Assembly (NCBI GenBank): GCA_021647835.1
Contig: JAKITY010000008.1
Coordinates: forward strand, 1 to 33,008
Direction of reading: 5' to 3'
Length of the DNA stretch: 33,008 nucleotides
Origin: Flavobacteriaceae bacterium
GTDB taxonomy: Bacteria; Bacteroidota; Bacteroidia; Flavobacteriales; Flavobacteriaceae
In this document: piece after piece, positions 14,341 through 23,281 of the stretch
How the letters are laid out: the number at the start of each line of letters is the position of its first letter
How positions within the stretch are numbered: the stretch's first letter is position 1
Program-made: the position numbers and the translations under genes
The notes under the pieces: generated by a model
Told to the model about the DNA's origin: nothing
Database searches by the model: none
The model's input: the letters and a program-made list of their open reading frames with translations, nothing else

Positions 14341-17172
14341 TTACAAACCACATAGATTCAAAAAATCTTTATCGTCTTTATATTGAGCAAAGTCTTTATC
14401 GTCTAAAAATTGTGCTTTGGTTTTGCCCAATTCTATAGAGCGTTTTACATATTTTAACATCGCCTCTTTTTCTGAAAATATAGAAAAAGCACAGGCAAGG
14501 TTGTATGCTAGTAATTCATCTTCTATTGTGTCTGGAATATATTGTTTTAAGTATTTTAAAAACTCATAATCTTCTGTCATTGCGGAACTCACAACTGCTA
14601 TAAACAAAGCGTCTAAAGTGTATTTTAAAGGAATAATTGTAAACAATGCCTTACATAATCGTTTTATTACATTCCATTGTTCCGTATTTGCACCATCTGC
14701 CATCATCCATAAATTCCACCTTACATCTGAACCTTTTACCTCTATTGGAGGGTGTTTTACTAAACTTACAACCTGTTCAAATCGATTTATGATTTTATGA
14801 AAAGTGTCATCGTAAACATGAACATCTGTAATTGCTTTTAAAAGTTTTTTTATTTCTATAGAATAAACAGCAACATCATTGCAATTAGTTACTTTTTTTA
14901 GATATTCTCGAAAAGGCGGTATATCTTCAATCGAATGATTTTTCATGTTAAGGTCATGAATGATCTTGGAAATAATTTTTCCTAGATACTCTTTATTGTC
15001 CCTATTTTCTTTTGTTTTAAGGTAAGCTACAATTGTATCACTCCCTTTGGGAAGCATATACTTTACTAGTGTGTCAGGCACGCAAGAAGACCCCTTTTCT
15101 TTATTGATAAAAAAATCTAATGCCGTAGTAACGTAATTTAACGACATATCTAATTGATTTATCTTTTCTAAAATTTTATAATCATTAGATTCGCCAAATT
15201 TTTCGTTTTTATCCAACGCATCAATTAACTGTTCAATATCTTTAGGGTTATCAGACTCTAAAATAGCTAATAGATTGGTTTGTGAATTTTTCTTTTTCAT
15301 TTCAGCAGTAAACTTTTGTGTATATTCTCTTGTGAGTACCGCCAATATATCAGTATGAAGAGCTGAAAAATACTGAAGTCCGTGATATTCTATTGATTCA
15401 TCTTGATAGTCAAAAAAAGCAGTTAATAGGCTATCAAAATCTACTGTTTTTTTACATTTTCTAAAAGCAGGAATAAACAAACGATCGCCTCCATCACCTC
15501 CTTCACAATTGAGCATATCACCATGCCCATCTGTTAACAGGTCTATCAAGGCAACAGACTCAAACTCTGGGAAAAGATCATCGAATAGTTGGTCATGTAC
15601 GGTATTTTCCCAATAGCGGTGTCCGAAATCATAACTTGCACACGCTTTTTTAAATTGTGCAACCACTTGTTGTTGTGCACCTACGTCTTTTCTTTTGATG
15701 ATTTCCTGAATGGCAAGGAGGGTAATTGTATAATTATCTTCTCCAACTGATTGAAAAGACATCTTGACTAAATTAATCAGGGCATCAATGCTTAGTTTCT
15801 CGTTATGTTTTTTAAATGCGGTATTCAATATTGGAAGGTTTACAGGTTCATCATCATTTTCTTCTCCAAAATACCCTGCTAAAGGGTTATCATTCGCATG
15901 ATAGTTTTTATCTACATGTAGCGCAAGGTCATTCATTGATTTTTCTACAAGTGCTACGTTTTCTGAAGATAAATTGTCTATTACGGCATTTAAAGGCGGC
16001 ATGCTCTTGTATTGCTCTTTAAGTTCCCATTTTTTTACTAGTGCTTCGGATGCTTTTAGCACTTTTAAGTTGGGATGTTGGTAGATTGCACCTAAACTTT
16101 TAAGTGAATTACAACGTTTAATATTCAACTCCTCTAATGTGGGCAATTCTAGTATTGGGTCTATCGACTTTAATTCGTAACAGTTCTCCATGTTAAGATT
16201 TTTAATTGGCAACCTGACCAATCCCTTAATATCGGCAAGTATTTTTGCACTTTCCAGACTCAATATCTCTAATCTATTGAAATTAGATAGCTCATTGCAA
16301 TCTGACAATCCCGAATATTTTAGTTTTAGTCTTTTAAGGTTTTTTAAAGGTTTTAGAAATGCAAGGTCTATCACACCGCAAAAACTCAGATCTAATTCTT
16401 GTAATGAGGGGAGTTTTCCAATTACCTCGGGAATAGGGTGTAGATAGATTGGTCTATCACTCCACTTATCTACAGGGCTCATTGTGCCTTTATTAAAAGC
16501 TTGTGAAAAATTAAGTTTTTTTAAAGCCTTTAGATTTGAAAAGTTATTGGGAAGGTTTACAATATGTTGATTAAATACCAATTCTTCCAATCTATCCATT
16601 TCGCAAAGTACTTTCGGAAAAATTTTCATTACCAAACCTCCCATCTTAAGTGACTTTAGGGTTGTTAGTTTTTTAAATTCTGGTGGAAGATCGGTTAACC
16701 CACAAGACACTAATTTTAGATGCTCAAGGTGTTTGAAATTACCTATTTCAGGAGGGAGCTCTCCAGATTTTTGGTGATTCCCCCAAATCTCCATTTTTGT
16801 AAGGTTCGGGAAAATTGAAGAGATAACTTGTGTGTCTATATGCGAATCTTTTATAACAATATTTAATGCTTCAATATGTGGCATCGGTTTTAATTGTTTT
16901 AGATCGCAATATGACCAAAGGCTTAGCTTCTTGATATTGGTCAGTTTTTCTATGTGTATTGGTGGTGGGTATAATAGTTCCTTTTTTCCACCCGAAATAT
17001 AGAGTTCGGTAAGGGTTTCATACTCTTTTAGGGCTTCTGGAAATTCAAATTGTTCAATGCATTCGTCTATTCTTATACATGTTACCTCTTTATGTGCTAA
17101 GAGCATTTTAGGGTCATAGTTTTCTTTACTAAGATCTATGGTTAGTTTTTTTTCTTCTGTGTTGTATGGCAT
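14341..17172 (-). CDS. Large leucine-rich-repeat protein with helical C-terminal region
   Basis: A 943-aa protein without a signal peptide, so probably cytoplasmic. Residues about 45-385 are leucine-rich repeats of the bacterial/plant-like L-x-x-L-x-L-x-x-C/N kind, e.g. LEHLKLVSCGLTDLPPEF, LQELDLSFCGVIDLAFL and LEELNIKRCNSLKSLG. Residues about 390-860 are helical and unassigned, possibly HEAT-like. The end (about 885-943) is a TPR-like closing segment (AYNLACAFSIFSEKEAMLKYVKRSIELG then DDKDFAQYKDDKDF), a form often seen where tetratricopeptide arrays finish. Function unknown; probably a protein-interaction scaffold. It starts 14 nt after the exported 321-aa gene, so the two form one transcription unit. 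Confidence 0.8.
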   Translation of the reverse strand: MPYNTEEKKLTIDLSKENYDPKMLLAHKEVTCIRIDECIEQFEFPEALKEYETLTELYISGGKKELLYPPPIHIEKLTNIKKLSLWSYCDLKQLKPMPHIEALNIVIKDSHIDTQVISSIFPNLTKMEIWGNHQKSGELPPEIGNFKHLEHLKLVSCGLTDLPPEFKKLTTLKSLKMGGLVMKIFPKVLCEMDRLEELVFNQHIVNLPNNFSNLKALKKLNFSQAFNKGTMSPVDKWSDRPIYLHPIPEVIGKLPSLQELDLSFCGVIDLAFLKPLKNLKRLKLKYSGLSDCNELSNFNRLEILSLESAKILADIKGLVRLPIKNLNMENCYELKSIDPILELPTLEELNIKRCNSLKSLGAIYQHPNLKVLKASEALVKKWELKEQYKSMPPLNAVIDNLSSENVALVEKSMNDLALHVDKNYHANDNPLAGYFGEENDDEPVNLPILNTAFKKHNEKLSIDALINLVKMSFQSVGEDNYTITLLAIQEIIKRKDVGAQQQVVAQFKKACASYDFGHRYWENTVHDQLFDDLFPEFESVALIDLLTDGHGDMLNCEGGDGGDRLFIPAFRKCKKTVDFDSLLTAFFDYQDESIEYHGLQYFSALHTDILAVLTREYTQKFTAEMKKKNSQTNLLAILESDNPKDIEQLIDALDKNEKFGESNDYKILEKINQLDMSLNYVTTALDFFINKEKGSSCVPDTLVKYMLPKGSDTIVAYLKTKENRDNKEYLGKIISKIIHDLNMKNHSIEDIPPFREYLKKVTNCNDVAVYSIEIKKLLKAITDVHVYDDTFHKIINRFEQVVSLVKHPPIEVKGSDVRWNLWMMADGANTEQWNVIKRLCKALFTIIPLKYTLDALFIAVVSSAMTEDYEFLKYLKQYIPDTIEDELLAYNLACAFSIFSEKEAMLKYVKRSIELGKTKAQFLDDKDFAQYKDDKDFLNLCGL

Positions 17173-17186
17173 AAATTTGTTTTACT

Positions 17187-18152
17187 TTAGTTACAATTAA
17201 CTTTAAATAGAGGTTTTTCATTTATTTTATAATTTTCAGATTCTTGTAACGTAAACTCTTTTAAAATTTTATAGGCATAGATAAGTGACATGTTATGAAA
17301 TGAGTCATCAGATTTGATGTGTTTATTTCCTTCTACATAATTTTTTGTATTTATGAAAGCGTTTTTTTCTTTATCAAATTGGTGATATTTATGTATATCT
17401 TGATGTTCTTCATCACTCTCGATTCCTCCAAATACATTATACGATGGATTAACGTAAAAGGTGTCTTTATTTGCCTCTGTTTCCATAAATTTTCTGATAA
17501 ATTTAATTTCTTCGGAATCTTCCTCTAATGGTATTCGTTCAGAATCAGAGAATGATGGATAATATTGGTCTTTAAAAGAGAGTGTATTATCTTTAAATAG
17601 CGCCGAAAATGGTATAATCTCAATTTCTTCTTGATTTGTAAAAATAGCCATGAAATCATTATAATTTTCAGGATTTTTAAAAGTCATTATTTTACCTATT
17701 TTTTGGTCATACTTTTTAGTCATGAGTAAAATATTATTCGTACTTGTATTAAATGTATGTACATACGGAAAAGAAAAGCAATTGGCATCAATATTAAATA
17801 TTCGTTGCATGGTGTATTTTTTTGTTGCATTTAGTTGAATGAATGTTTGAGCATTTTCAAAACCGCTAAAAAACATCTTTGTGCCATTTTTTATATCTTT
17901 ATTGTGTCTTCCGTATAATTCAAATGTGTTTTTTTTGTTTGGTGTAAATTGAACAGTATTATTATCTGCTATTTTCCACTTTCCTGTTTGAATGCCTCCA
18001 TAATGAATAATAGCGAAGCCCCCATTTTCTAATATGTTTAATTGAGCTCCAGAATCTATATTATAGGTTCCTATTATATTGAGGTTATTTTGAGCGCTTG
18101 CCGTTTTTGTCATAATGGTTGCTATTATCAGTATTAGTTTAATTAGTTTCAT
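17187..18152 (-). CDS. Exported protein of unknown function, partner of the LRR gene
   Basis: A 321-aa protein with a signal peptide (1-20, TKTASAQ). Residues 25-60 look like a small beta domain (IGTYNIDSGAQLNILENGGFAIIHYGG then GKWKIADNNTVQF), similar in pattern to lipocalin-like or copper-resistance-like scaffolds in Bacteroidetes. The rest is unassigned. The C-terminal 85 residues recur in the remnant at 13958-14230, which shows the gene was once duplicated around the LRR gene. It is co-oriented with the LRR gene at 14 nt. No family name can be given. Confidence 0.7.
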   Translation of the reverse strand: MKLIKLILIIATIMTKTASAQNNLNIIGTYNIDSGAQLNILENGGFAIIHYGGIQTGKWKIADNNTVQFTPNKKNTFELYGRHNKDIKNGTKMFFSGFENAQTFIQLNATKKYTMQRIFNIDANCFSFPYVHTFNTSTNNILLMTKKYDQKIGKIMTFKNPENYNDFMAIFTNQEEIEIIPFSALFKDNTLSFKDQYYPSFSDSERIPLEEDSEEIKFIRKFMETEANKDTFYVNPSYNVFGGIESDEEHQDIHKYHQFDKEKNAFINTKNYVEGNKHIKSDDSFHNMSLIYAYKILKEFTLQESENYKINEKPLFKVNCN

Positions 18153-18315
18153 TTTTTAATATATTTTTACTCGTTAAGAGAGTTCATTGAATATTTATCA
18201 AACTTTCTTAAAGGAACTTATTATTCCTCATCTTTTTCATAACGAAAAATCCGCGAATAATACGGGTTAATGAAATGGTTAGAATTGCAAAATTAACTAT
18301 TCATAAGAATTACCA

Positions 18316-18864
18316 TTATAAATTCCCAAATTCAGAACTATCAAGGGTTGGTATTAGCCTGATTCCTTTAATTAAATAATGCTCTTTAAACTTTTTCAGC
18401 GTTAAATTAATATCCTTTTTATAAGGATTCAACAAATATACGCTACTTTCTTTCATTTTATAGATGCTGTTGTCTTCTCTTATTCCTATACCAATACTAA
18501 TTAACTCATTTTTAACATCTCCTTTTCTTACAATTCTAATGATATAGTATTGAATATCTCCACTCCAGTCATGAACGGTAATTTCATTAAAATCAGAAAT
18601 TTCTGGACCATTGTTTAAATTTCTTTGACCAATTTCTGAGTTCAAATAGGCATGAAAATCATCAAAGTGATAATGAGGATTATTATTGTCATAGTTTCGA
18701 TAAAATTTTCTATCTCTTTTTTTTAAAATAAAATTTTTAATTTTTTCAAATTCTGTTATTGATAAAATATCTGTTATTTCAATGAACTCGTCCATATTTT
18801 TATTTTGAGAAAATAATAATGTAATGTTTAAAAGTATATATAATAATGTGGAAATTGTTTTCAT
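18316..18864 (-). CDS. Exported protein of unknown function
   Basis: A 182-aa protein with a signal peptide (1-19, ITLLFSQ). The body is charged, with a Tyr/Asn/His-rich patch (FYRNYDNNNPHYHFDDFH) and predicted beta strands (WSGDIQYYIIRIVRKGD). No family recognised. Its ATG overlaps the stop of the upstream T9SS gene by 4 nt (ATGA), so translation is probably coupled to that secreted protein. Confidence 0.7.
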   Translation of the reverse strand: MKTISTLLYILLNITLLFSQNKNMDEFIEITDILSITEFEKIKNFILKKRDRKFYRNYDNNNPHYHFDDFHAYLNSEIGQRNLNNGPEISDFNEITVHDWSGDIQYYIIRIVRKGDVKNELISIGIGIREDNSIYKMKESSVYLLNPYKKDINLTLKKFKEHYLIKGIRLIPTLDSSEFGNL

Positions 18865-20288
18865 TTCTTAATCAATTTCTTTGTTATAACATTACCACTT
18901 TGTGAAGTAATTCTAACAAAATAAATACCATTAGATAAATTGGATATATTTACTTCATTAGTAGTTGCCTTTTTTATTTGTTGTCCTAACTGGTTGTAAA
19001 CAATCACTTTTTTTAAGGTTTCATTTTTTAAATTTATGGTAAAAGTGTTTGTTGCTGGGTTTGGATAAATGTTTATTTCACTTTCTTCAACCTCATCTAT
19101 GTTTAGTGCTTGCATACCTTCGTTACGCCATTTAATATAATCAAAACTCCAACGATAATTTTGATTAAAAGTCTTGGTATTCCAACCAACATTTGTTGTC
19201 GCAACACCTGCTTCCCAAAGTTTATCGCCTATATTTATATAATCTAGGTCTCCAGTTTGTTTAAATACCCAAGCATATAGTGGGCAAATCAATAAGTTTA
19301 GTGCAGGGGCAGGACTAGCACTGTTAATGCTTTCGTAACGTAAGGCTGAATAACCAGTTCCTCCTTCATCACCCCAAGTTGCATAACTATAACCACTCAT
19401 ATCTTCTACCCACATTGATTTCCCTGCATTATCACCGCTCTCTACTGTTGCTGTATATCTCATATGATATGCTACTTGCTGAAGCGCTTCAGGTACAGTG
19501 CGTGTTGGAGTATATGTTACCGATGGATGTGTAAATAGTACTGAAGGGTCTCGTTCATTTGCTATTTCCCATTCATAAAACTCAATCAGTGCTTCTGCAG
19601 TTAGCCCTACCATAAATGGTGAAAGTCTATGAGAATCAGGAGAAGCATACGTTTCTGTTATCCATTCATCTAAATGTTTCATAGCCATAGCGATATAGAT
19701 AGCAAGTGCTTCTTCCTGACGTTCGTAACCAAATTTTTCAGCATTTACATGTGCCGATATCATATATGCCATTTCACGAGAACGCCTCTCATAGTACCAA
19801 CCTGCTGTATAACTAGAGGTTAAAACATTAGCATAGGATCCATTATCACGTATTCTTAAAACACCCTCAACAGATATAGGGCCTGCTGTTCGTTCTGCAT
19901 CCATTGCTATTCCATGAGAAAAACGTCTCCATCCTTGTACGAACCAAGGAATAGTACCATTGTAATTGGTGCGATTGTCTAAATACACTCTATACACGTG
20001 CTCTGCTTCTTGAGCGTGTGTATTCCAAGGTTCTGCCTGACCTGTATAGTTTGCTATTTGAAAAAAGACACGTTGCCCGTCATAATAAATTCCATTATGT
20101 TCATACATTCCTCCATTTGTTGGTGGATCATAGGTTTGTAAATAAATTCCCCAATGATCTCCCCATGTTGTCATATTACTTTCCCATTGATCAAATAATG
20201 GAGGTTGTGCATTAATCTTAAAAGTAGAAATCATTGAAAGAATTGTTGCCAATAAAAATAGTCTGAATTTTTGATGTGGTGGTTTCAT
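18861..20288 (-). CDS. Secreted T9SS-sorted protein, unassigned enzyme-like domain
   Basis: A 475-aa protein: a signal peptide (about 1-27), a ~365-residue domain, and a type IX secretion C-terminal sorting domain (about 400-475) with the usual INIYPNPATNTFTINL, VIVYNQLGQQI and LSNGIYFVRI. The central domain is rich in Trp, Tyr and His and in helix-forming stretches (HLDEWITETY, LIEFYEWEIANE, ALQQVAYHMRY), recalling the alpha-helical toroids of carbohydrate-active enzymes, but I cannot place it in a family. Its start lies 71 nt inside the upstream reading frame, and its stop overlaps the next gene by 4 nt. Exported across both membranes if T9SS is active. Confidence 0.8.
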   Translation of the reverse strand: MKPPHQKFRLFLLATILSMISTFKINAQPPLFDQWESNMTTWGDHWGIYLQTYDPPTNGGMYEHNGIYYDGQRVFFQIANYTGQAEPWNTHAQEAEHVYRVYLDNRTNYNGTIPWFVQGWRRFSHGIAMDAERTAGPISVEGVLRIRDNGSYANVLTSSYTAGWYYERRSREMAYMISAHVNAEKFGYERQEEALAIYIAMAMKHLDEWITETYASPDSHRLSPFMVGLTAEALIEFYEWEIANERDPSVLFTHPSVTYTPTRTVPEALQQVAYHMRYTATVESGDNAGKSMWVEDMSGYSYATWGDEGGTGYSALRYESINSASPAPALNLLICPLYAWVFKQTGDLDYINIGDKLWEAGVATTNVGWNTKTFNQNYRWSFDYIKWRNEGMQALNIDEVEESEINIYPNPATNTFTINLKNETLKKVIVYNQLGQQIKKATTNEVNISNLSNGIYFVRITSQSGNVITKKLIKK

Positions 20289-20820
20289 AAGTTATAAATT
20301 TTACAGTTATTTTTTTCTGATTTGATATAAATTTTATAAGATAAACTCCAGAAGTTAAACTGGATATATCTATTTTGTTGTCATCAAATGAAGAATTAGA
20401 TTGTACTACTTGTCCTATCGTATTGTATATTTTACAATTCTTAATTAGTTCTCCTTTATTATCAATTGTTAGTATATCTTTTATAGGATTGGGATAGACT
20501 AAAATTGTGTTTAAGGTTTCATCATTAACTGATAAACTTGAAGTATTTTCAAATGCACCAATATCTAAATTTTCTGAAATAGGTTTAACACTAGATTCTT
20601 GATATTTTACATATTCAAGCGGTATGTTATAGTCAGGTAATAAGGTTACAGGAATTAGATTTCCCATATCTGTAAGAGGAGATATGTCTTGTAGATTAAA
20701 AATTTGATTTGAAAAATCTTCAAACAGTAAATCTGAACCTAAATGATAATCAGTTGCACAAGTAATCGTTACATGAAATAATGCAAAGTACAATGATAAA
20801 AATAAAAAGTTTTTTTTCAT
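20218..20820 (-). CDS. Short T9SS-tailed protein, likely deletion remnant of a beta-helix protein
   Basis: A 200-aa protein with a signal peptide (about 1-22), then only ~70 residues before a T9SS sorting domain (about 105-176: ILVYPNPIKDILTI, CKIYNTIGQVV, SLTSGVYLIKF). The short middle, DYHL...SPLTDMGN...LDIGAFE, is the closing segment of choice-of-anchor Q / parallel beta-helix proteins, normally preceded by several hundred residues of repeats. The beta-helix is missing. After the sorting domain the frame runs on for 24 atypical residues, 71 nt into the next gene, suggesting a lost stop or a frameshift. Probably a decayed gene, possibly still translated. Confidence 0.65.
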   Translation of the reverse strand: MKKNFLFLSLYFALFHVTITCATDYHLGSDLLFEDFSNQIFNLQDISPLTDMGNLIPVTLLPDYNIPLEYVKYQESSVKPISENLDIGAFENTSSLSVNDETLNTILVYPNPIKDILTIDNKGELIKNCKIYNTIGQVVQSNSSFDDNKIDISSLTSGVYLIKFISNQKKITVKFITYETTTSKIQTIFIGNNSFNDFYF

Positions 20821-20870
20821 TTCAAAAGGGAGATTAAATGATAAAAACTTTAGTAGATGTTAATTATAAT

Positions 20871-20907
20871 AAAAAAAACCTATATAAAAAAGAAAAAGGC
20901 TTAATTT
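20871..20907 (-). terminator. Weak terminator after mnmE
   Basis: On the minus strand a short AGCCT / AGGTT stem (one G-U pair) is followed by eight T residues, about 25 nt after the mnmE stop. The stem is short. Confidence 0.35.
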
Positions 20908-20930
20908 ATTCAAATAGATTTTGATGATAA

Positions 20931-22328
20931 TCACTTCCCGATACAAAAATTAGCAAAAATATTACCTAATAAATCATCAGTAGTTACTGCTCCAGTAATT
21001 TCACCAAGATAAAATAATGCTTGACGAATGTCAATAGCAATAAGATCTAAACTAATATTAAGTTCCATGCCTTTTTCTACTTCTTTAATAGATTTTAGCG
21101 CATTTGTTAAGGCTTCAAAATGACGAGAATTACTCACAATATTTTGATTATTGCTAAGTATTCCTATGTTTACTAATGATGTTAATTCCTTTTTTAAGGC
21201 ATTAATTCCTGTTTTTTCTTTAGAGGAAATTAAAATACATTTTTGATTTTTGATTTTTAAACTCTGAATTTCAACATCCGATAATAAATCAGTTTTGTTA
21301 AGAATGACAAGTATCTTTTTATCTTTATATTTTTCTTGTAATCTGTCAATTTCAGTTTTCACTTTTAATTTTTCACGTTTCATTTTAACGGCATCAATAA
21401 GCGATAAAACCAATTGTGCCTTTTCAATAGTTGAGTATGTTTTTTTAATACCAATATTTTCAATTACATCTTTAGTGTCTCTAATTCCTGCGGTATCTAT
21501 AAACCGAAAGGTTACGCCATCAATCGAAATTTCGTCTTCAATTGCATCACGCGTAGTTCCTGCAATATCTGAAACAATGGCTTTTTCTTCGTTCAAAAGA
21601 GCGTTCAATAAAGTAGATTTCCCAACATTTGGTTCGCCAATAATAGCAACAGGAATTCCGTTTTTAAATACATTTCCAATTGCAAAAGAATCAATTAACT
21701 TCTTTAAAATAACGGATAATTTATCAACCAATCGTTTAAACTCAGTTCTATCCGCAAATTCTACATCTTCTTCAGAAAAATCTAATTCTAGCTCAACTAA
21801 ACTTGCAAAGTTGAGTAGCTCTTGACGCAATTTTTCAATTTCTGATGAAAATCCGCCTCGCATTTGTTGTAACGCTATTTGATGTGATGCTTTAGAGTCC
21901 GAAGCAATTAAATCTGCAACCGCTTCTGCTTGTGTAAGGTCTAATTTCCCGTTGGTAAACGCACGTAAAGTATATTCACCATTAGTTGCTGTTCTACATC
22001 CATTTCGTAAAAATAATTGTATGATTTCTTGCTGAATGTAAATAGAACCATGGCAATTAATTTCAACAACATTTTCTCCAGTATATGAATTTGGGTTTTT
22101 AAAAATAGAGACTAAAACTTCATCAATTACTCGATTTTTATCAACAATAGAGCCTAAATGAATCGTATGTGATTTTACGTTGGTTAGGTCTTTACTGCCA
22201 TACTTTGATTGAAAATGATTTGCTACAAGTTTAATTGCATCTTTTCCAGAAAGCCGTATAACAGCAATTGCACCTATTCCTGAAGGTGTTGCAAGCGCAA
22301 TTATAGTATCTTCTATACTGGCTGACAT
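20931..22328 (-). CDS. mnmE: tRNA uridine-5-carboxymethylaminomethyl(34) synthesis GTPase MnmE
   Basis: A 465-aa protein, the normal family length. With MnmG it makes the (carboxymethyl)aminomethyl modification at wobble U34. The N-terminal folate-binding domain starts with IIALATPSGIGAIAVIRLSG. The G domain is inserted in the helical domain: P-loop GEPNVGKS (231-238), switch region IAGTTRD, DTAGIRDT, NKTD (344-347) and SSK. The C-terminus ends in FCIGK, with the CxGK cysteine conserved. It is divergent from the DUF4870 gene; mnmG is not in the window. Confidence 0.97.
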   Translation of the reverse strand: MSASIEDTIIALATPSGIGAIAVIRLSGKDAIKLVANHFQSKYGSKDLTNVKSHTIHLGSIVDKNRVIDEVLVSIFKNPNSYTGENVVEINCHGSIYIQQEIIQLFLRNGCRTATNGEYTLRAFTNGKLDLTQAEAVADLIASDSKASHQIALQQMRGGFSSEIEKLRQELLNFASLVELELDFSEEDVEFADRTEFKRLVDKLSVILKKLIDSFAIGNVFKNGIPVAIIGEPNVGKSTLLNALLNEEKAIVSDIAGTTRDAIEDEISIDGVTFRFIDTAGIRDTKDVIENIGIKKTYSTIEKAQLVLSLIDAVKMKREKLKVKTEIDRLQEKYKDKKILVILNKTDLLSDVEIQSLKIKNQKCILISSKEKTGINALKKELTSLVNIGILSNNQNIVSNSRHFEALTNALKSIKEVEKGMELNISLDLIAIDIRQALFYLGEITGAVTTDDLLGNIFANFCIGK

Positions 22329-22432
22329 TATTGAAGTTTTTGGTTAGTATCCATAGTAATAGTATTTTTTTTGTAACAAAAGGCTAATATATTCGTCATA
22401 TTAGTAACAACCAACTAAAAACAATATTAATT

Positions 22433-22771
22433 ATGAAAAAAAATAACCAATTATTAGTTTTAACTCATTTAAGCCAATTATTAGATTATATAACAGGAAT
22501 CGGAGGGTTTATTGTTCCATTAATTATTTGGCTTACAAATAGAGATAAAATTGAAGGAATGGATGAACAGGGAAAATCAATTTTAAACTTCAGAATTTCC
22601 ATGTTTTTATATTTAATCCTTTGTATTCCGATGATACTTTTCTTTGGATTAGGATTATTAGGATTTGTAGCGATTGGAATCTTTTACTTTATATTCCCAA
22701 TTATGAATGCTATTAAAGTAAATAATAATCAAGAGCCAAACTATCCTTTTTCGATAGAATTTATTAAATAG
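22433..22771 (+). CDS. DUF4870 family small membrane protein
   Basis: A 112-aa protein. A short polar start (LLVLTHLSQLLDYITGIGGFIVPLIIW, helix 1) leads to the DUF4870 signature W-x-x-NRDK-x-x-x-x-D-x-x-GK-x-x-LNF. Two hydrophobic helices (about 54-90) follow, with a closing PI-NA-K-NN motif. The family is widespread and its function is not known. A terminator follows 30 nt after the stop. Confidence 0.9.
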   Translation: MKKNNQLLVLTHLSQLLDYITGIGGFIVPLIIWLTNRDKIEGMDEQGKSILNFRISMFLYLILCIPMILFFGLGLLGFVAIGIFYFIFPIMNAIKVNNNQEPNYPFSIEFIK

Positions 22772-22800
22772 TAAATAGAAATAATTATTTGAATTAAAAG

Positions 22801-22832
22801 ACTGTCTTCATAATGTGTTGGCAGTTTTTTTT
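22801..22832 (+). terminator. Rho-independent terminator after the DUF4870 gene
   Basis: ACTGTC (22801-22806) and GGCAGT (22820-22825) form a 6-bp stem with one G-U pair and a 13-nt loop, followed directly by a run of eight T residues. Confidence 0.7.
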
Positions 22833-23271
22833 ATATCGCATGCTTGATAGCATCTTTGTATTCATTGAAAAACTCCTCGAATTTCGTCATATTCTTAACA
22901 AAAAACTCATAACAATCTCTCCAAGTATTTTTATTATGGATGCTAAATTTTGTTTCATGAACTATATAAATCCGCCGAATAACCTTCCCAGATTCATCTA
23001 GTTCATAAGTATTATCATAAATTGCATTTGGTAAGTAATCAGTAAGTAAAATATTTTTTAGAGAAAGTAACTTATCATATAGTAATTCGTTGGCAATTTC
23101 TTCAGGATGTTCAAAATCTAAACAAACAAGAGCCTTTTTTCTATCAGCAACAAACTTAAATGCAACACCTTTAATATCGGTATTGTAGCGCAACCATTTT
23201 TTAGGAAATGATTTTCCAAAACTTGTCCAAAATTCTCTTCTTATTTTTGCTGATTCTTCTTTGCTAAACAT
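22831..23271 (-). CDS. DUF4268 domain protein
   Basis: A 146-aa soluble protein matching the stand-alone DUF4268 form: an EFWTSFGKSFP start, LRYNTDIKGVAFKFVADRKKALVCLDFEH, and a C-terminal helix ending FEEFFNEYKDAIK. In other bacteria DUF4268 is often fused to nuclease-like or restriction-related proteins, but alone it has no known role. It starts 10 nt after the miaE stop and is probably co-transcribed with it. Confidence 0.75.
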   Translation of the reverse strand: MFSKEESAKIRREFWTSFGKSFPKKWLRYNTDIKGVAFKFVADRKKALVCLDFEHPEEIANELLYDKLLSLKNILLTDYLPNAIYDNTYELDESGKVIRRIYIVHETKFSIHNKNTWRDCYEFFVKNMTKFEEFFNEYKDAIKHAI

Positions 23272-23281
23272 TCACTTGATT

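Noticed and set aside
21295-21825. 176-codon plus-strand frame inside mnmE
   Set aside because: Antisense shadow of a highly conserved gene, rich in Ser/Phe/Ile as expected from the complementary strand; no independent support.
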